A program made the position numbers and the translations under genes. 64,000 nt of DNA from Streptosporangiaceae bacterium (GTDB lineage: Bacteria; Actinomycetota; Actinomycetes; Streptosporangiales; Streptosporangiaceae): contig JAICWX010000002.1 in the NCBI GenBank assembly GCA_025934635.1, forward strand, positions 1 through 64,000, given 5' to 3'. The notes under the pieces were generated by a model, which saw only the letters and a program-made list of their open reading frames with translations, ran no database searches and was not told the DNA's origin. Numbering within the stretch: position 1 is the first letter of the stretch; the number at the start of each line of letters is the position of its first letter. Shown here piece by piece: positions 42,570-50,233 of the stretch.

Positions 42570-42861
42570 AGAACCGGTACGAACCCACTTCGGTGAAGGC
42601 CTGCGCGACCGGGGGCTCCTCGCAGCGCTCCCTGATGCCGGCCTGGAACTCACCGAAGGCCCTGATCTCGAGGATCGGGCTCGGATCGCGCTCGGACTGG
42701 GTGATGTGAACGAAGGTCACCTCGTCGTCCAGCCGCAGCGTGGTGTACCGGAAGCCGTCGGGCTTGGTGCGGTGAAGTTCGGCGTAGACGGCGCGGACGA
42801 GCTCGGCGTTGGCTTCGGCCTGGCCGGGCTTGGTCCGGTAGCGGATGATGCTCTGTGGCAT
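42559..42861 (-). CDS. ABM-like small protein (antibiotic biosynthesis monooxygenase fold)
   Basis: The ATG at 42861 with AGGAG 7 bases upstream gives 100 residues. It is a ferredoxin-like ABM fold: SIIRYRTKPGQAEANAELVRAVYAEL at the start, TTLRLDDEVTFVHITQSERD in the middle, and FGEFQAGIRERCEEPPVAQAFTEVGSYRFF at the end. Two bases separate it from the MFS gene upstream, so it is co-transcribed. Such proteins act as small oxygenases or binding proteins. The context suggests modification of, or defence against, the exported compound. Confidence 0.85.
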   Translation of the reverse strand: MPQSIIRYRTKPGQAEANAELVRAVYAELHRTKPDGFRYTTLRLDDEVTFVHITQSERDPSPILEIRAFGEFQAGIRERCEEPPVAQAFTEVGSYRFFTD

Positions 42862-42863
42862 GG

Positions 42864-44294
42864 CTAGCTCCTGATCTTGATCTTGGATGGACGGTTTTCT
42901 GCTGGTACTGGTGACGGGGCCAGAGCGCGGCCGGGGATGATCAGGCCGGCCAGCGCGCCGAGCAGGGCCAGGCCGGCGCAGGCACCCATGGCCGGGCCGA
43001 AGCCATTGACGAACGTGGCAGGCGATCCGTAGCGACCGCCGGCGGCGAAGACGACGGCGCAGATCGCGACGCCGAACACCCCGCCGAGCTGGCGGAGCAT
43101 GTTGATGGTGCCGGAGGCCTGGCCGATGGCGGCGGGCGGCACGGCGGTCATCACCGCGCTCATCGTGGCCGGAATCGCCACCGACACCCCGCAGCCCGCC
43201 AGCAGCAGCGGCGCGACCAGGTACCCGTAGGGCAGGCCGGGCCGGGCGATCAGCGCGATCCAGGTCATGGCGCCGGCCGTCACGGCCAGGCCGCCTGCGA
43301 TCAGCGGCCGCTCCCCCACCCGGCCGATGAGCGCCCCGGCGAACGGCGCGATCACGGCCAGCGTGGCCCAGCCGGGCAGCAGCCGCAGCCCGGCGCCGAG
43401 CGGGCCGTAGCCCAGGCCGGTTTCCAGGAACTGGGCCATAAAGAACACCATGGCCATGAGCACGGCGAAGATGGCGAAGGTGGCCGCGTTCCCGGCCGCG
43501 ACGGGCCGCGAGCGGAACAGCCGCACCGGCACCATCGGGGCAGCGACCCGTAGTTCCCAGGCGACGAAGGCCGCCGCCAGCACGAGGCCGGCCGCGAGCG
43601 GGCCGGTGATCTCGGGGCTGGCCCAGCCCAGGCTGCTGGCGCGGATCAGGGCCCAGACGATGCCGAGGGCGCCGCCGGTGGCCAGGATGAGTCCGGCTGG
43701 ATCGAGGCGGGCGGGAACTCGTTCGGTCGCTGGGATCTTGATTTTTATCAGCGGGATCATGAGCAGGCCGATAGGGACGTTCAGCCAGAAGATCCACGGC
43801 CAGTTCAGGCCCTGGGTGACCGCGCCGCCGACGACCGGGCCGGCCAGCACCGCGATCCCGGTCACGCTGCTGAAGATCCCGAGCGCCCAGGCCCGGCGCT
43901 GCGGCGGGAACGCGGCGGACAGCAGGGCCAGGGCCAGCGGGAGCATCAGCGCCGCGCCCGCGCCCTGCACGGCGCGGGCCGCGATCAGGGCGGTGGCGTT
44001 CGGCGCCAGCGCGCAGGCGGCCGAGGCCGCGGCGAACAGGCCGACCCCGGCGGCCAGCATCCGCCGCCGGCCCAGCCGCTCCCCCAGCGCCGCGCCGGTC
44101 AGCAGCAGCACGGCGAAGCTCAGCGTGTAGGCGCTCACCGTCCACTCCAGGGTGGCCAGCGAGGCATGCAGTTTCAGCCGGATCACCGGCAGCGCCGTCG
44201 CCACCACCTGGGTGTCCAGTGACACCATCAGCGACGCCGCCGAGGTCAGCGCCAGCACCCAGCGCTGTCCTCCCGACGTTTGGTTCGTGCTCAC
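42864..44294 (-). CDS. MFS drug exporter of the DHA2 (EmrB/QacA) family, 14 membrane helices
   Basis: The GTG at 44294 with GAGGAGG 6 bases upstream gives 476 residues. SLMVSLDTQVVATALPVI in helix 1 is the DHA2 signature; GAALGERLGRRRML is the cytoplasmic loop 2-3 motif; VQGAGAALMLPLALALL is helix 4, and GPVVGGAVTQGLNWPWIFWLNVPIG is motif C with its following loop. It exports drugs or secondary metabolites by proton exchange. It is divergent from the ECF sigma gene and shares an inverted repeat with it, so the two genes probably respond to the same signal. Confidence 0.93.
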   Translation of the reverse strand: MSTNQTSGGQRWVLALTSAASLMVSLDTQVVATALPVIRLKLHASLATLEWTVSAYTLSFAVLLLTGAALGERLGRRRMLAAGVGLFAAASAACALAPNATALIAARAVQGAGAALMLPLALALLSAAFPPQRRAWALGIFSSVTGIAVLAGPVVGGAVTQGLNWPWIFWLNVPIGLLMIPLIKIKIPATERVPARLDPAGLILATGGALGIVWALIRASSLGWASPEITGPLAAGLVLAAAFVAWELRVAAPMVPVRLFRSRPVAAGNAATFAIFAVLMAMVFFMAQFLETGLGYGPLGAGLRLLPGWATLAVIAPFAGALIGRVGERPLIAGGLAVTAGAMTWIALIARPGLPYGYLVAPLLLAGCGVSVAIPATMSAVMTAVPPAAIGQASGTINMLRQLGGVFGVAICAVVFAAGGRYGSPATFVNGFGPAMGACAGLALLGALAGLIIPGRALAPSPVPAENRPSKIKIRS

Positions 44295-44319
44295 GTTGTC
44301 CTCCTCGTGGTCTGTCACT

Positions 44320-44385
44320 AGGTACTGACACCGGGCTTCCGGCCGACTGAGCGATGACTTTCGCCCGTGCGCGGTGTCTGTACCT
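44320..44385. promoter_or_regulatory. 14-bp near-perfect inverted repeat between mfs and sigma genes
   Basis: AGGTACTGACACCG (44320-44333) and CGGTGTCTGTACCT (44372-44385) match at 13 of 14 positions, centres 52 bases apart. Each copy has the same orientation relative to its own gene: CGGTGTC(A/T)GTACCT reads toward both mfs and the sigma gene. Confidence 0.6.
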
Positions 44386-44387
44386 TC

Positions 44388-45404
44388 GTGGCGACTGAGG
44401 CGACGCTGGAGCAGGCCCGGGGCGGGGACGACCGGGCGTTCGGTGAGCTGACCGATCCGTACCTGGGTGAGCTGCGGCTGCACTGCTACCGGATCCTCGG
44501 TTCGGTGCAGGACGCGGAGGATGTCCTGCAGGAGACACTGCTGGCCGCCTGGCGGGGGCTCGGCCAGTACGAGCAGCGGGCATCGCTGCGCACCTGGCTG
44601 TACCGGATCGCGACGAACCGGTGCCTGAACGCGCTGCGGGCCAGCGAACGCCGGCCGCGGCCGGTGCCCGCCGGGCCGGACTTCCTCACCGTGGAGCCGA
44701 CCCGGCGGGGTGAGCCGGTGTGGCTGGAGCCCTACCCGGATGCCCTGCTCGAGGGACTTCCCGATACGGGGGCGGGTCCCGAGGCGCAGTACGAGGCCAA
44801 GGAGTCGGTGGCGCTGGCCTTTGTCACCGCCGTCCAGCACCTGCCGCCGCGGCAGCGGGCCGTGCTCGTGCTCCGGGACGTGCTGGGGTTCCGGGCCGCT
44901 GAGGTGGCGGACATGCTGGAGAGCAGCGAGGCCTCGGTGAACAGCGCGCTGCAGCGGGCGCGGGCGACGATGGCCCAGCGGCTGCCGGGACCGGGGCGGG
45001 AGCGGGCACCGCTGCCGCGTTCGGCTCGAGAGCGAGACGTCGCCGGGCGGTTCGCCACCGCGTTCGCTCTTGATGACATCGACGCGGTGGTCGCGCTGCT
45101 GACCGAGGATGCCTGGCTCACCATGCCGCCGGCGACGCTGGAGTTTCAGGGCGCCGAGGCGATCGGGGGCTTCTTGCGGGATATCCGCACGTGGCGGGGA
45201 CTGCGGCGGTACCGGCTGGTGCCGGTGCGGGCTAACGGGCAGCCGGCGTTCGGGTGTTACCTGCGGGAGGGCTCGGCTGGGGTGTTCGGCGCGCACGGGA
45301 TGATGGTGCTGACGCTGGAAGGCGACCGGATCGCGGCGCTGACGCGGTTCGTGGACAACGGGAACCTGGCGAGGTTCGGTCTGCCGCTGGCGCTCGAGGG
45401 GTAG
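44388..45404 (+). CDS. ECF sigma factor of the SigX5/SigJ type with C-terminal SnoaL domain
   Basis: The GTG at 44388 is chosen (338 residues); a GTG at 44367 would put the start inside the inverted repeat. Region 2 is HCYRILGSVQDAEDVLQETLLAAWRGL with NRCLNALR; region 4 is LPPRQRAVLVLRDVLGFRAAEVADMLESSEASVNSALQRARA. A SnoaL-like domain (about 230-338) follows, with DAWLTMPPATLEFQGAEAI. This TIGR02960-like class uses the tail to gate promoter binding instead of a separate anti-sigma factor. The divergent exporter and ABM-like genes are its likely targets. No ribosome binding site is visible. Confidence 0.92.
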   Translation: MATEATLEQARGGDDRAFGELTDPYLGELRLHCYRILGSVQDAEDVLQETLLAAWRGLGQYEQRASLRTWLYRIATNRCLNALRASERRPRPVPAGPDFLTVEPTRRGEPVWLEPYPDALLEGLPDTGAGPEAQYEAKESVALAFVTAVQHLPPRQRAVLVLRDVLGFRAAEVADMLESSEASVNSALQRARATMAQRLPGPGRERAPLPRSARERDVAGRFATAFALDDIDAVVALLTEDAWLTMPPATLEFQGAEAIGGFLRDIRTWRGLRRYRLVPVRANGQPAFGCYLREGSAGVFGAHGMMVLTLEGDRIAALTRFVDNGNLARFGLPLALEG

Positions 45405-45408
45405 CCGA

Positions 45409-45510
45409 GGCTAGGGCGTGTCCCGTAACCCCCCGTTGGACTTCCCCCTCGCCGCGTGGGCGGCGTTCACGGCTGCCCTGAAGGGCTAGACGCAGGGGAA
45501 GGCCCTAGCC
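45409..45510. repeat. 9-bp inverted repeat flanking about 100 bases
   Basis: GGCTAGGGC (45409-45417) and GCCCTAGCC (45502-45510). The left end continues CGTGTCCCGTAACC, which looks like the terminal repeat of IS5-type elements, but there is no transposase. It is probably an element remnant or a MITE. Confidence 0.35.
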
Positions 45511-45593
45511 GTGACAGATCAGGACCGGTGGGGGTGGCTTCGGGAGTGCGCAGAGGAGGCGCGGCTCTGGTAGCATCTCGGCGAGGCATTAAA

Positions 45594-45668
45594 GGGCCGT
45601 TGGCGCAGCGGGAGCGCGTCTCCCTGACACGGAGAAGGTCACTGGTTCAAATCCAGTACGGCCCACCA
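45594..45668 (+). tRNA. tRNA-Val, anticodon GAC
   Basis: Acceptor GGGCCGT/ACGGCCC, D-arm GCGC/GCGC, anticodon arm TCTCC-CTGACAC-GGAGA and T-arm ACTGG-TTCAAAT-CCAGT fold well, with encoded CCA. It decodes GUC/GUU. TAGCAT at 45571 is a plausible -10 box. In many actinobacteria this tRNA follows tRNA-Gly and tRNA-Cys; here they are 16 kb away. Confidence 0.97.
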
Positions 45669-45669
45669 G

Positions 45670-45713
45670 GAATAAGGCCATGACACCCCCAGGGGGGTGG
45701 CATGGCCTTATTC
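45670..45713. terminator. Hairpin terminator after tRNA-Val(GAC)
   Basis: GAATAAGGCCATG (45670-45682) and CATGGCCTTATTC (45701-45713) form a 13-bp perfect stem with a nested CACCCCC/GGGGGTG stem. Both arms carry A/T-rich outer ends, so it can serve the tRNA and the convergent Tat gene. Confidence 0.75.
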
Positions 45714-45756
45714 GTTGCCGCCAGGTTCTTAAGTGGCGGGTCCCCGCTCGGGCCGG

Positions 45757-47295
45757 CTAAAGGTACTCGGCCAGGGGAAAGGACCGGTGGGCGCGGGGCG
45801 GCACCAGGTAGTTCTGGCGGTGGGTGGTGTGCAGGTACTGGTTGAAGCCGGCCTGGGTGCGCACGTTGAGATTGAGGTTCGCTCCGCTCGGGTAACGCCC
45901 GTCCATGGCCTGCCGGGCCCGGTGGAAGGCGTCGCTGGTGGGGGTGAAGGCGATGAAATGCAGGCTGGCCGCCGGGGTGTTCGAGTAGCCGTCGCCGACT
46001 GGGTCGGACGTGTAGAAGAACGGGTTGTCCAGGGAGTCGAAGTCGCTGCGCTGGGGAATGGAGGTGCCCGCGACGTAGGAGTTGCCGTAATTGTCGGTCA
46101 GCGCCGAGCCGAGCCTGGTGACGGGCTGCAGGCTCTCGCTGTGGCCCACCGCCCCGTTGGCCTGGAGGTCGTTGCTGACCTGGGCTTGCGTCTTGGTCTG
46201 GGCGGGGCCTTCCGGCACCACCTGCGTCGGCGTCGGCACCCTCAGGCTGGTGTCGAAGGCCTGGCTGACCCGGTTGCTGTCCTTCAGCTGATACCAGCCC
46301 GCCAGGTCCAGGTAGAGGTGGGACAGGTGCATCGCGGTGCCGTGCATGAAATACCCGCCGGGCCACTGGTCGGTGAGACCGGGGAGCGTTTCCATGTTCG
46401 CGATGACGCCGTGGCCGATGGAGTCGGCCTGCGTCGAGGCAAAGCCCATGAACAGCTCGGCGTTGTCGGGAATGGCGCCGGCGCCGGGGATGCCGCCGCT
46501 CAGCGCCATCTGCTTGGGCAGGCTCTGGTTGCCGCCGAAGCCGCCTCCCACGAAACCCTTCCGGATGCTGGTCACCGTGAACAGGCTGCCCGCTTGCCCG
46601 GAACCGGTGCCGAAGATGGCGTTGGCCCCCGCCGTCACGTTGGCCAGCGAGTCGCTGCGCAGCAGCACGGCGACCTGGTTTTGCTCCAGACGCAGGTGCG
46701 GAGCACCGGGGAAACCGGCGGGCGGCGTATCGCTCGGGAACTGCACGGCGTCGATGACGGCCCGGACCGTCTGCCCGGCCGTGCTGGAGGCGCGGTGGTC
46801 GACCGGAAGGTAATCGGGGTAGCTGGTGCCAGCCGGGAAGTAGGTGGATTTGTGCTTCAGCACCGGGACGTAGGCCTGGAAATAGGGCAGGCCCCACGCG
46901 ACGGTCACGCCAAGTCCGGCCGGAGTGGACGGGTCATAGTCCTGGTCGAGCTGGCTGAGGGTGGTCTCCAGGAGGTTCTTGGCGGCCGCCACCGAAGGTG
47001 CGTTCTTCGACACGTTCAGCCTGGCCGTGACCACCTGGAAGTGCAGCGGGGGCACCACCACGTTCACCGACCCCTGGCCGCTTTGCTGGATTCCCTTGAA
47101 GTTGACCGGGATCGTCTGCAAGTTCATCAGGTGCTGCTCGGGGGTCAGGCTGGCGGTGGCGGCCTGGGTGGCCACGCGGACGGCACGGCCTTGAACCTGA
47201 TCGACTCGCTCGTAGATGCCCGCCGACGCCAGCACCGCGGTCAGGCCGCCTGCTTTGGCCGTGCTCACCAGGAAACGCCTACGGGTGACGCTCAC
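45757..47295 (-). CDS. Tat-exported Dyp-peroxidase-like (DUF7405-type) protein
   Basis: 512 residues from GTG with GAGGAGG upstream. The N-terminus has a twin-arginine signal (TRRRFLVSTAKAGGLTAVLA). The body has the shape of Dyp-type peroxidases: LGVTVAWGLPYFQAY, VAVLLRSDSLANVTAGANAIF, TSIRKGFVGGGF, then GHSESLQPVTRLG with a His in the position of the proximal heme ligand, and FYTSDPVGDGYSNT. The GxxDG distal motif is not seen, so it may not be an active peroxidase, or belongs to the DUF7405 group. It acts outside the membrane. It is monocistronic and convergent with tRNA-Val. Confidence 0.65.
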   Translation of the reverse strand: MSVTRRRFLVSTAKAGGLTAVLASAGIYERVDQVQGRAVRVATQAATASLTPEQHLMNLQTIPVNFKGIQQSGQGSVNVVVPPLHFQVVTARLNVSKNAPSVAAAKNLLETTLSQLDQDYDPSTPAGLGVTVAWGLPYFQAYVPVLKHKSTYFPAGTSYPDYLPVDHRASSTAGQTVRAVIDAVQFPSDTPPAGFPGAPHLRLEQNQVAVLLRSDSLANVTAGANAIFGTGSGQAGSLFTVTSIRKGFVGGGFGGNQSLPKQMALSGGIPGAGAIPDNAELFMGFASTQADSIGHGVIANMETLPGLTDQWPGGYFMHGTAMHLSHLYLDLAGWYQLKDSNRVSQAFDTSLRVPTPTQVVPEGPAQTKTQAQVSNDLQANGAVGHSESLQPVTRLGSALTDNYGNSYVAGTSIPQRSDFDSLDNPFFYTSDPVGDGYSNTPAASLHFIAFTPTSDAFHRARQAMDGRYPSGANLNLNVRTQAGFNQYLHTTHRQNYLVPPRAHRSFPLAEYL

Positions 47296-47459
47296 CAGGA
47301 CCCCTCCTCACCGGCCCAGACCCGGTTCTGCAGCCGTCCTGGGACAGTAGCAGAGAGCGCTCATAACCGATCGAAAGTCACCAAAATGGGGCTTAGCGCG
47401 GTGCGCGACGGCACGCTGATCGTGGTGGCCGAGTCAAACCGTGACCATACTCTGATGGC

Positions 47460-48146
47460 GTGGTCGACCGGGATGTAGATGACGCGCTGGCGCGGAGCTT
47501 CCTTGCGGACCTGCCGGCCGAGCTGACCGGCAGGTTGCGGGCTGAGGGAGAGCGGGCCGACTACCCAGCAGGCACGACGGTGTACCGGGCCGGTGACGAT
47601 CCGCGGGCGGCGCTGGTGGTCCGGGGGCTGATCCGGGTTTACCTGAGCTCCCCGGCCGGCCGGCAGATTACCGTTCGCTACGCCCGGCCCGGCGATGTGC
47701 TGGGGATCGCGGTGCTCGTGGGCGGGCCGGCCGGCACGGGCGTCCAGACGGTAGATCCCTCGAGCGTGTTCCGGATCAGCGCGCGGACCCTGACCGAGGC
47801 GGCACGGCGCGATGCCCGGGTGGCCTGGATCATGGCCGAGGAGCTGAACCGGCGGCTGTATGAGGTGCTGGAGCAGACCGCCGTCAACGCGTTCGGGTCG
47901 GTCCGCCAGCGCGTCGCCACCCACCTGCTCGATCTCGCCTCCGACCGGCAGCGGCCTGGCGACCGCCTGGTGGCCCCCGTGTCGCAGCAGGAACTGGCGG
48001 ATGCAACCGGGTCGGTCCGCGAGGTGGTGGCCCGGGCGCTGCGTGACCTGCGCGCGGCCGGGATCGTGGCCACTACGGCGGACAGCGTCGTGATCCTCGA
48101 CCCGGCCCGGCTGTACGCCGAGTCCGGCGGCCCGGCGGCCCTGTGA
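47460..48146 (+). CDS. Crp/Fnr-family transcriptional regulator
   Basis: 228 residues from GTG. cNMP-binding-like beta-barrel (YPAGTTVYRAGDDPRAALVVRGLIRVYL, RYARPGDVLGIAVLVGGPAGTG) and a C-terminal winged helix SVRQRVATHLLDLASDR, VSQQELADATGSVREVVARALRDLRAAGIV. The cAMP-contacting residues are not conserved and there are no Fnr cysteines, so the effector is unknown. It is followed by a reductase-like gene after 105 bases containing AGTCGT/ACGACT, a small terminator-like hairpin. Confidence 0.9.
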   Translation: MVDRDVDDALARSFLADLPAELTGRLRAEGERADYPAGTTVYRAGDDPRAALVVRGLIRVYLSSPAGRQITVRYARPGDVLGIAVLVGGPAGTGVQTVDPSSVFRISARTLTEAARRDARVAWIMAEELNRRLYEVLEQTAVNAFGSVRQRVATHLLDLASDRQRPGDRLVAPVSQQELADATGSVREVVARALRDLRAAGIVATTADSVVILDPARLYAESGGPAAL

Positions 48147-48251
48147 CTTTAGTCGTCCGGCGCACGACTGAGGTCACTGACGCAGCGGTGCGGCGGCGGC
48201 AGCCTGGGTGGGTCAGGCCCGGGCGCGGGTTCAGCCGACGAGAGGTGCGCC

Positions 48252-49253
48252 GTGACCACGGATGTGCTGCTGCTGGGGGCGGCGGGAAGCAGTGGCCGGC
48301 TCATCGCGGCTGAGCTAGCTGCCCGCGGCCTGTCCGTCCGGCTGGCCGGCCGTCGCCGTGGCCCGCTGGAGGATCTCGCCCGGGCCCTGGGCGCCGACGG
48401 CGCGACGGCCGGCGTGCGTACCGTCGACGTGGGTGACGCCGCCTCGCTGGCCGAGGTGATCGCCGGGGCCGGGCTGGTCCTGTCCACGATCGGGCCGTTC
48501 GCCCGCCAGGCCGCCCCGGTGATCGACGCCTGCCTGGCCGCCGGGGTTTCCTATGTGGACATAGCCAACGAGTGGGCAGCGGTCCGGGGACTGCTTGACC
48601 GCGGCGACCAGGCCCGTGCGCGCGGGGTCACGCTGGTGACCGGAGCCGGGTTCGGCCCGGCCGCGACCGAGACGCTGGTCCTGCGCCTGGTTGACCAGAT
48701 GGGTGCGGTGCCCGGCCTGGTCCGGGTCGCAGCCGCCGCGGAGGTGACCCACCGCAGCGACGGGGTGCGCCAGACGATCCAGGAGTCCCTGGCTCAAGGC
48801 GTCGCCATGACCTACCGCGATGGCCAGGTGGTCCGGGAGGCCCTCGGCCGCGGCGCCACGGTCCTGACATTCGGCGGCATTCAGCGGCAGATGCTGCCCG
48901 GGCCCGTCGGTGACCTGGAGACGGCCCGGCTAGCCAGCGGCGCCGCCAACGTCGTGGCGTACATCACGGACCCGGCCGCGCCCGGCAGCGGAACCGGATC
49001 CTTTACCTGGGCGGAGGCGGTCGGGCCGGGCGGGCAGACCTTCACGGCTGAGCTGCGGGCCGGCGAAGGCGTCCTCGTCACGGCCGCCATCGCCGCCGAA
49101 ACAGCCCGGCGCGTTCTGGCCGGAGCCAGACCCGGCGCGTGGACCCCCGGCCAGTTGTTCGGCGCCGGCCTGGTCACCGATGCGACCGGCGCTGAGGTGG
49201 CCCTCGACGGCCAGCCTGCGCTGGACGGCAGGCCGGCGGGAGGAACGAGGTGA
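48252..49253 (+). CDS. Saccharopine-dehydrogenase-like NAD(P)-binding protein
   Basis: 333 residues from GTG at 48252 with GAGAGGTG before it. N-terminal Rossmann motif VLLLGAAGSSGRLIAAELAARGLSVRLAGRR, then VLSTIGPFARQAAPVIDACLAAGVSYVDIANEW, the conserved block of the saccharopine dehydrogenase-like oxidoreductases, and GAGFGPAATETLVLRLVD. Members of this family act as enoyl or trans-acting reductases in lipid biosynthesis. Its last four bases overlap the start of the hydrolase (GTGA), so the pair is coupled. Confidence 0.85.
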   Translation: MTTDVLLLGAAGSSGRLIAAELAARGLSVRLAGRRRGPLEDLARALGADGATAGVRTVDVGDAASLAEVIAGAGLVLSTIGPFARQAAPVIDACLAAGVSYVDIANEWAAVRGLLDRGDQARARGVTLVTGAGFGPAATETLVLRLVDQMGAVPGLVRVAAAAEVTHRSDGVRQTIQESLAQGVAMTYRDGQVVREALGRGATVLTFGGIQRQMLPGPVGDLETARLASGAANVVAYITDPAAPGSGTGSFTWAEAVGPGGQTFTAELRAGEGVLVTAAIAAETARRVLAGARPGAWTPGQLFGAGLVTDATGAEVALDGQPALDGRPAGGTR

Positions 49254-50221
49254 CGATCGACTCGCTGGAGGGGGTTCGGCTCGGCGGCATCACGCAGTGG
49301 ATCCGGGTCCGCGGGGCGGACGTGGCCAACCCGGTGCTGCTGCTGATGCAGCAGGGCCCCGGCCTGCCGATGATCAATGACGCGGCACGCTGGGAGCGCC
49401 TTCTCCGGCTGGAGAATGCCTTCACGGTTGTCTACTGGGACCAGCGGGGCACCGGCCTGGCATCACGACCGCTGAGCAGGAACCCGGACGGGTTCGAAAT
49501 CAGCGTGACCCGGATGGTCGACGACACGGTGACGCTGCTGGAGCTACTTCGCGACCGGTTCGGCGGCAAGACACTGGTCGCCGGGTTCTCGTTCGGCGCG
49601 ACGTTCGCCGCGTACGCCGCGGTGCGGCGCCCGGAGCTGATGGCGGCACTGGTGGCGACCGGCATGGACATCGACTTGCCGATGGCGGAAGACAACGCCT
49701 ATGCCTTCGCGCTCGACGCCGCCCGCAAGCGCGGCCATCGCCGCGCGATCCGGCAGCTGGAAGCCATCGGGCCACCGCCGCATACGACGGTGAGGCAGTT
49801 CACCACCCGGGCCCGCTGGGTGGCCAACTTCGGCGGCGTAGCGGCCAACGCGACCTTCAGCAGCCTGCTGCGCGGGCTGCTCGTCAGCTTGGTCCGCTCG
49901 CCTGACTATTCGGCCACGGCTGTCGTCCGCACGCTGCGCGGGATCGGCGCGTCGCAGGCGGCGCTGCTGCCCCAGCTGGCCAGCACGGACCTGGTTCGCA
50001 CGGTGCCGCGTCTCGACGTGCCCATTGTCATGGCGCAGGGGCGGCTGGACCAGGTGGCACCCGGCGAAGCGGCGCAGCGGTTCCACGACTCACTGACAGC
50101 ACCGAGCAAGGAACTGGTGTGGTTCGAATCATCGGCGCACTCGCCCCACCTGGAGGAACCCGCCAAGTTCCGGGACCTGCTCATGAACGTCAGAGCCAGC
50201 CAGTTCGATGCCGCAGCTTAG
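49250..50221 (+). CDS. Alpha/beta-hydrolase (proline-iminopeptidase-like)
   Basis: 323 residues. Oxyanion-side LLLMQQGPGLPMI, VVYWDQRGTGLA (family block), nucleophile elbow LVAGFSFGATFAAYAA (GxSxG), acid in VMAQGRLDQVAP and catalytic His in SAHSPHLEEP are all present. Peptidase or esterase cannot be told apart. It is coupled to the upstream reductase-like gene by a GTGA overlap. Confidence 0.88.
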   Translation: MTIDSLEGVRLGGITQWIRVRGADVANPVLLLMQQGPGLPMINDAARWERLLRLENAFTVVYWDQRGTGLASRPLSRNPDGFEISVTRMVDDTVTLLELLRDRFGGKTLVAGFSFGATFAAYAAVRRPELMAALVATGMDIDLPMAEDNAYAFALDAARKRGHRRAIRQLEAIGPPPHTTVRQFTTRARWVANFGGVAANATFSSLLRGLLVSLVRSPDYSATAVVRTLRGIGASQAALLPQLASTDLVRTVPRLDVPIVMAQGRLDQVAPGEAAQRFHDSLTAPSKELVWFESSAHSPHLEEPAKFRDLLMNVRASQFDAAA

Positions 50222-50233
50222 TCATGAGACCTG

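Noticed and set aside
44295..45296. N-terminal extension of the MFS frame to 45296 on the minus strand
   Set aside because: It would run through the sigma gene; the GTG at 44294 has a good ribosome binding site and gives a standard exporter length.
29376..45593. Integrative element between tRNA-Cys and tRNA-Val
   Set aside because: No integrase gene, no duplicated tRNA 3' end and no conjugation genes were found, so only a general rearrangement is reported.
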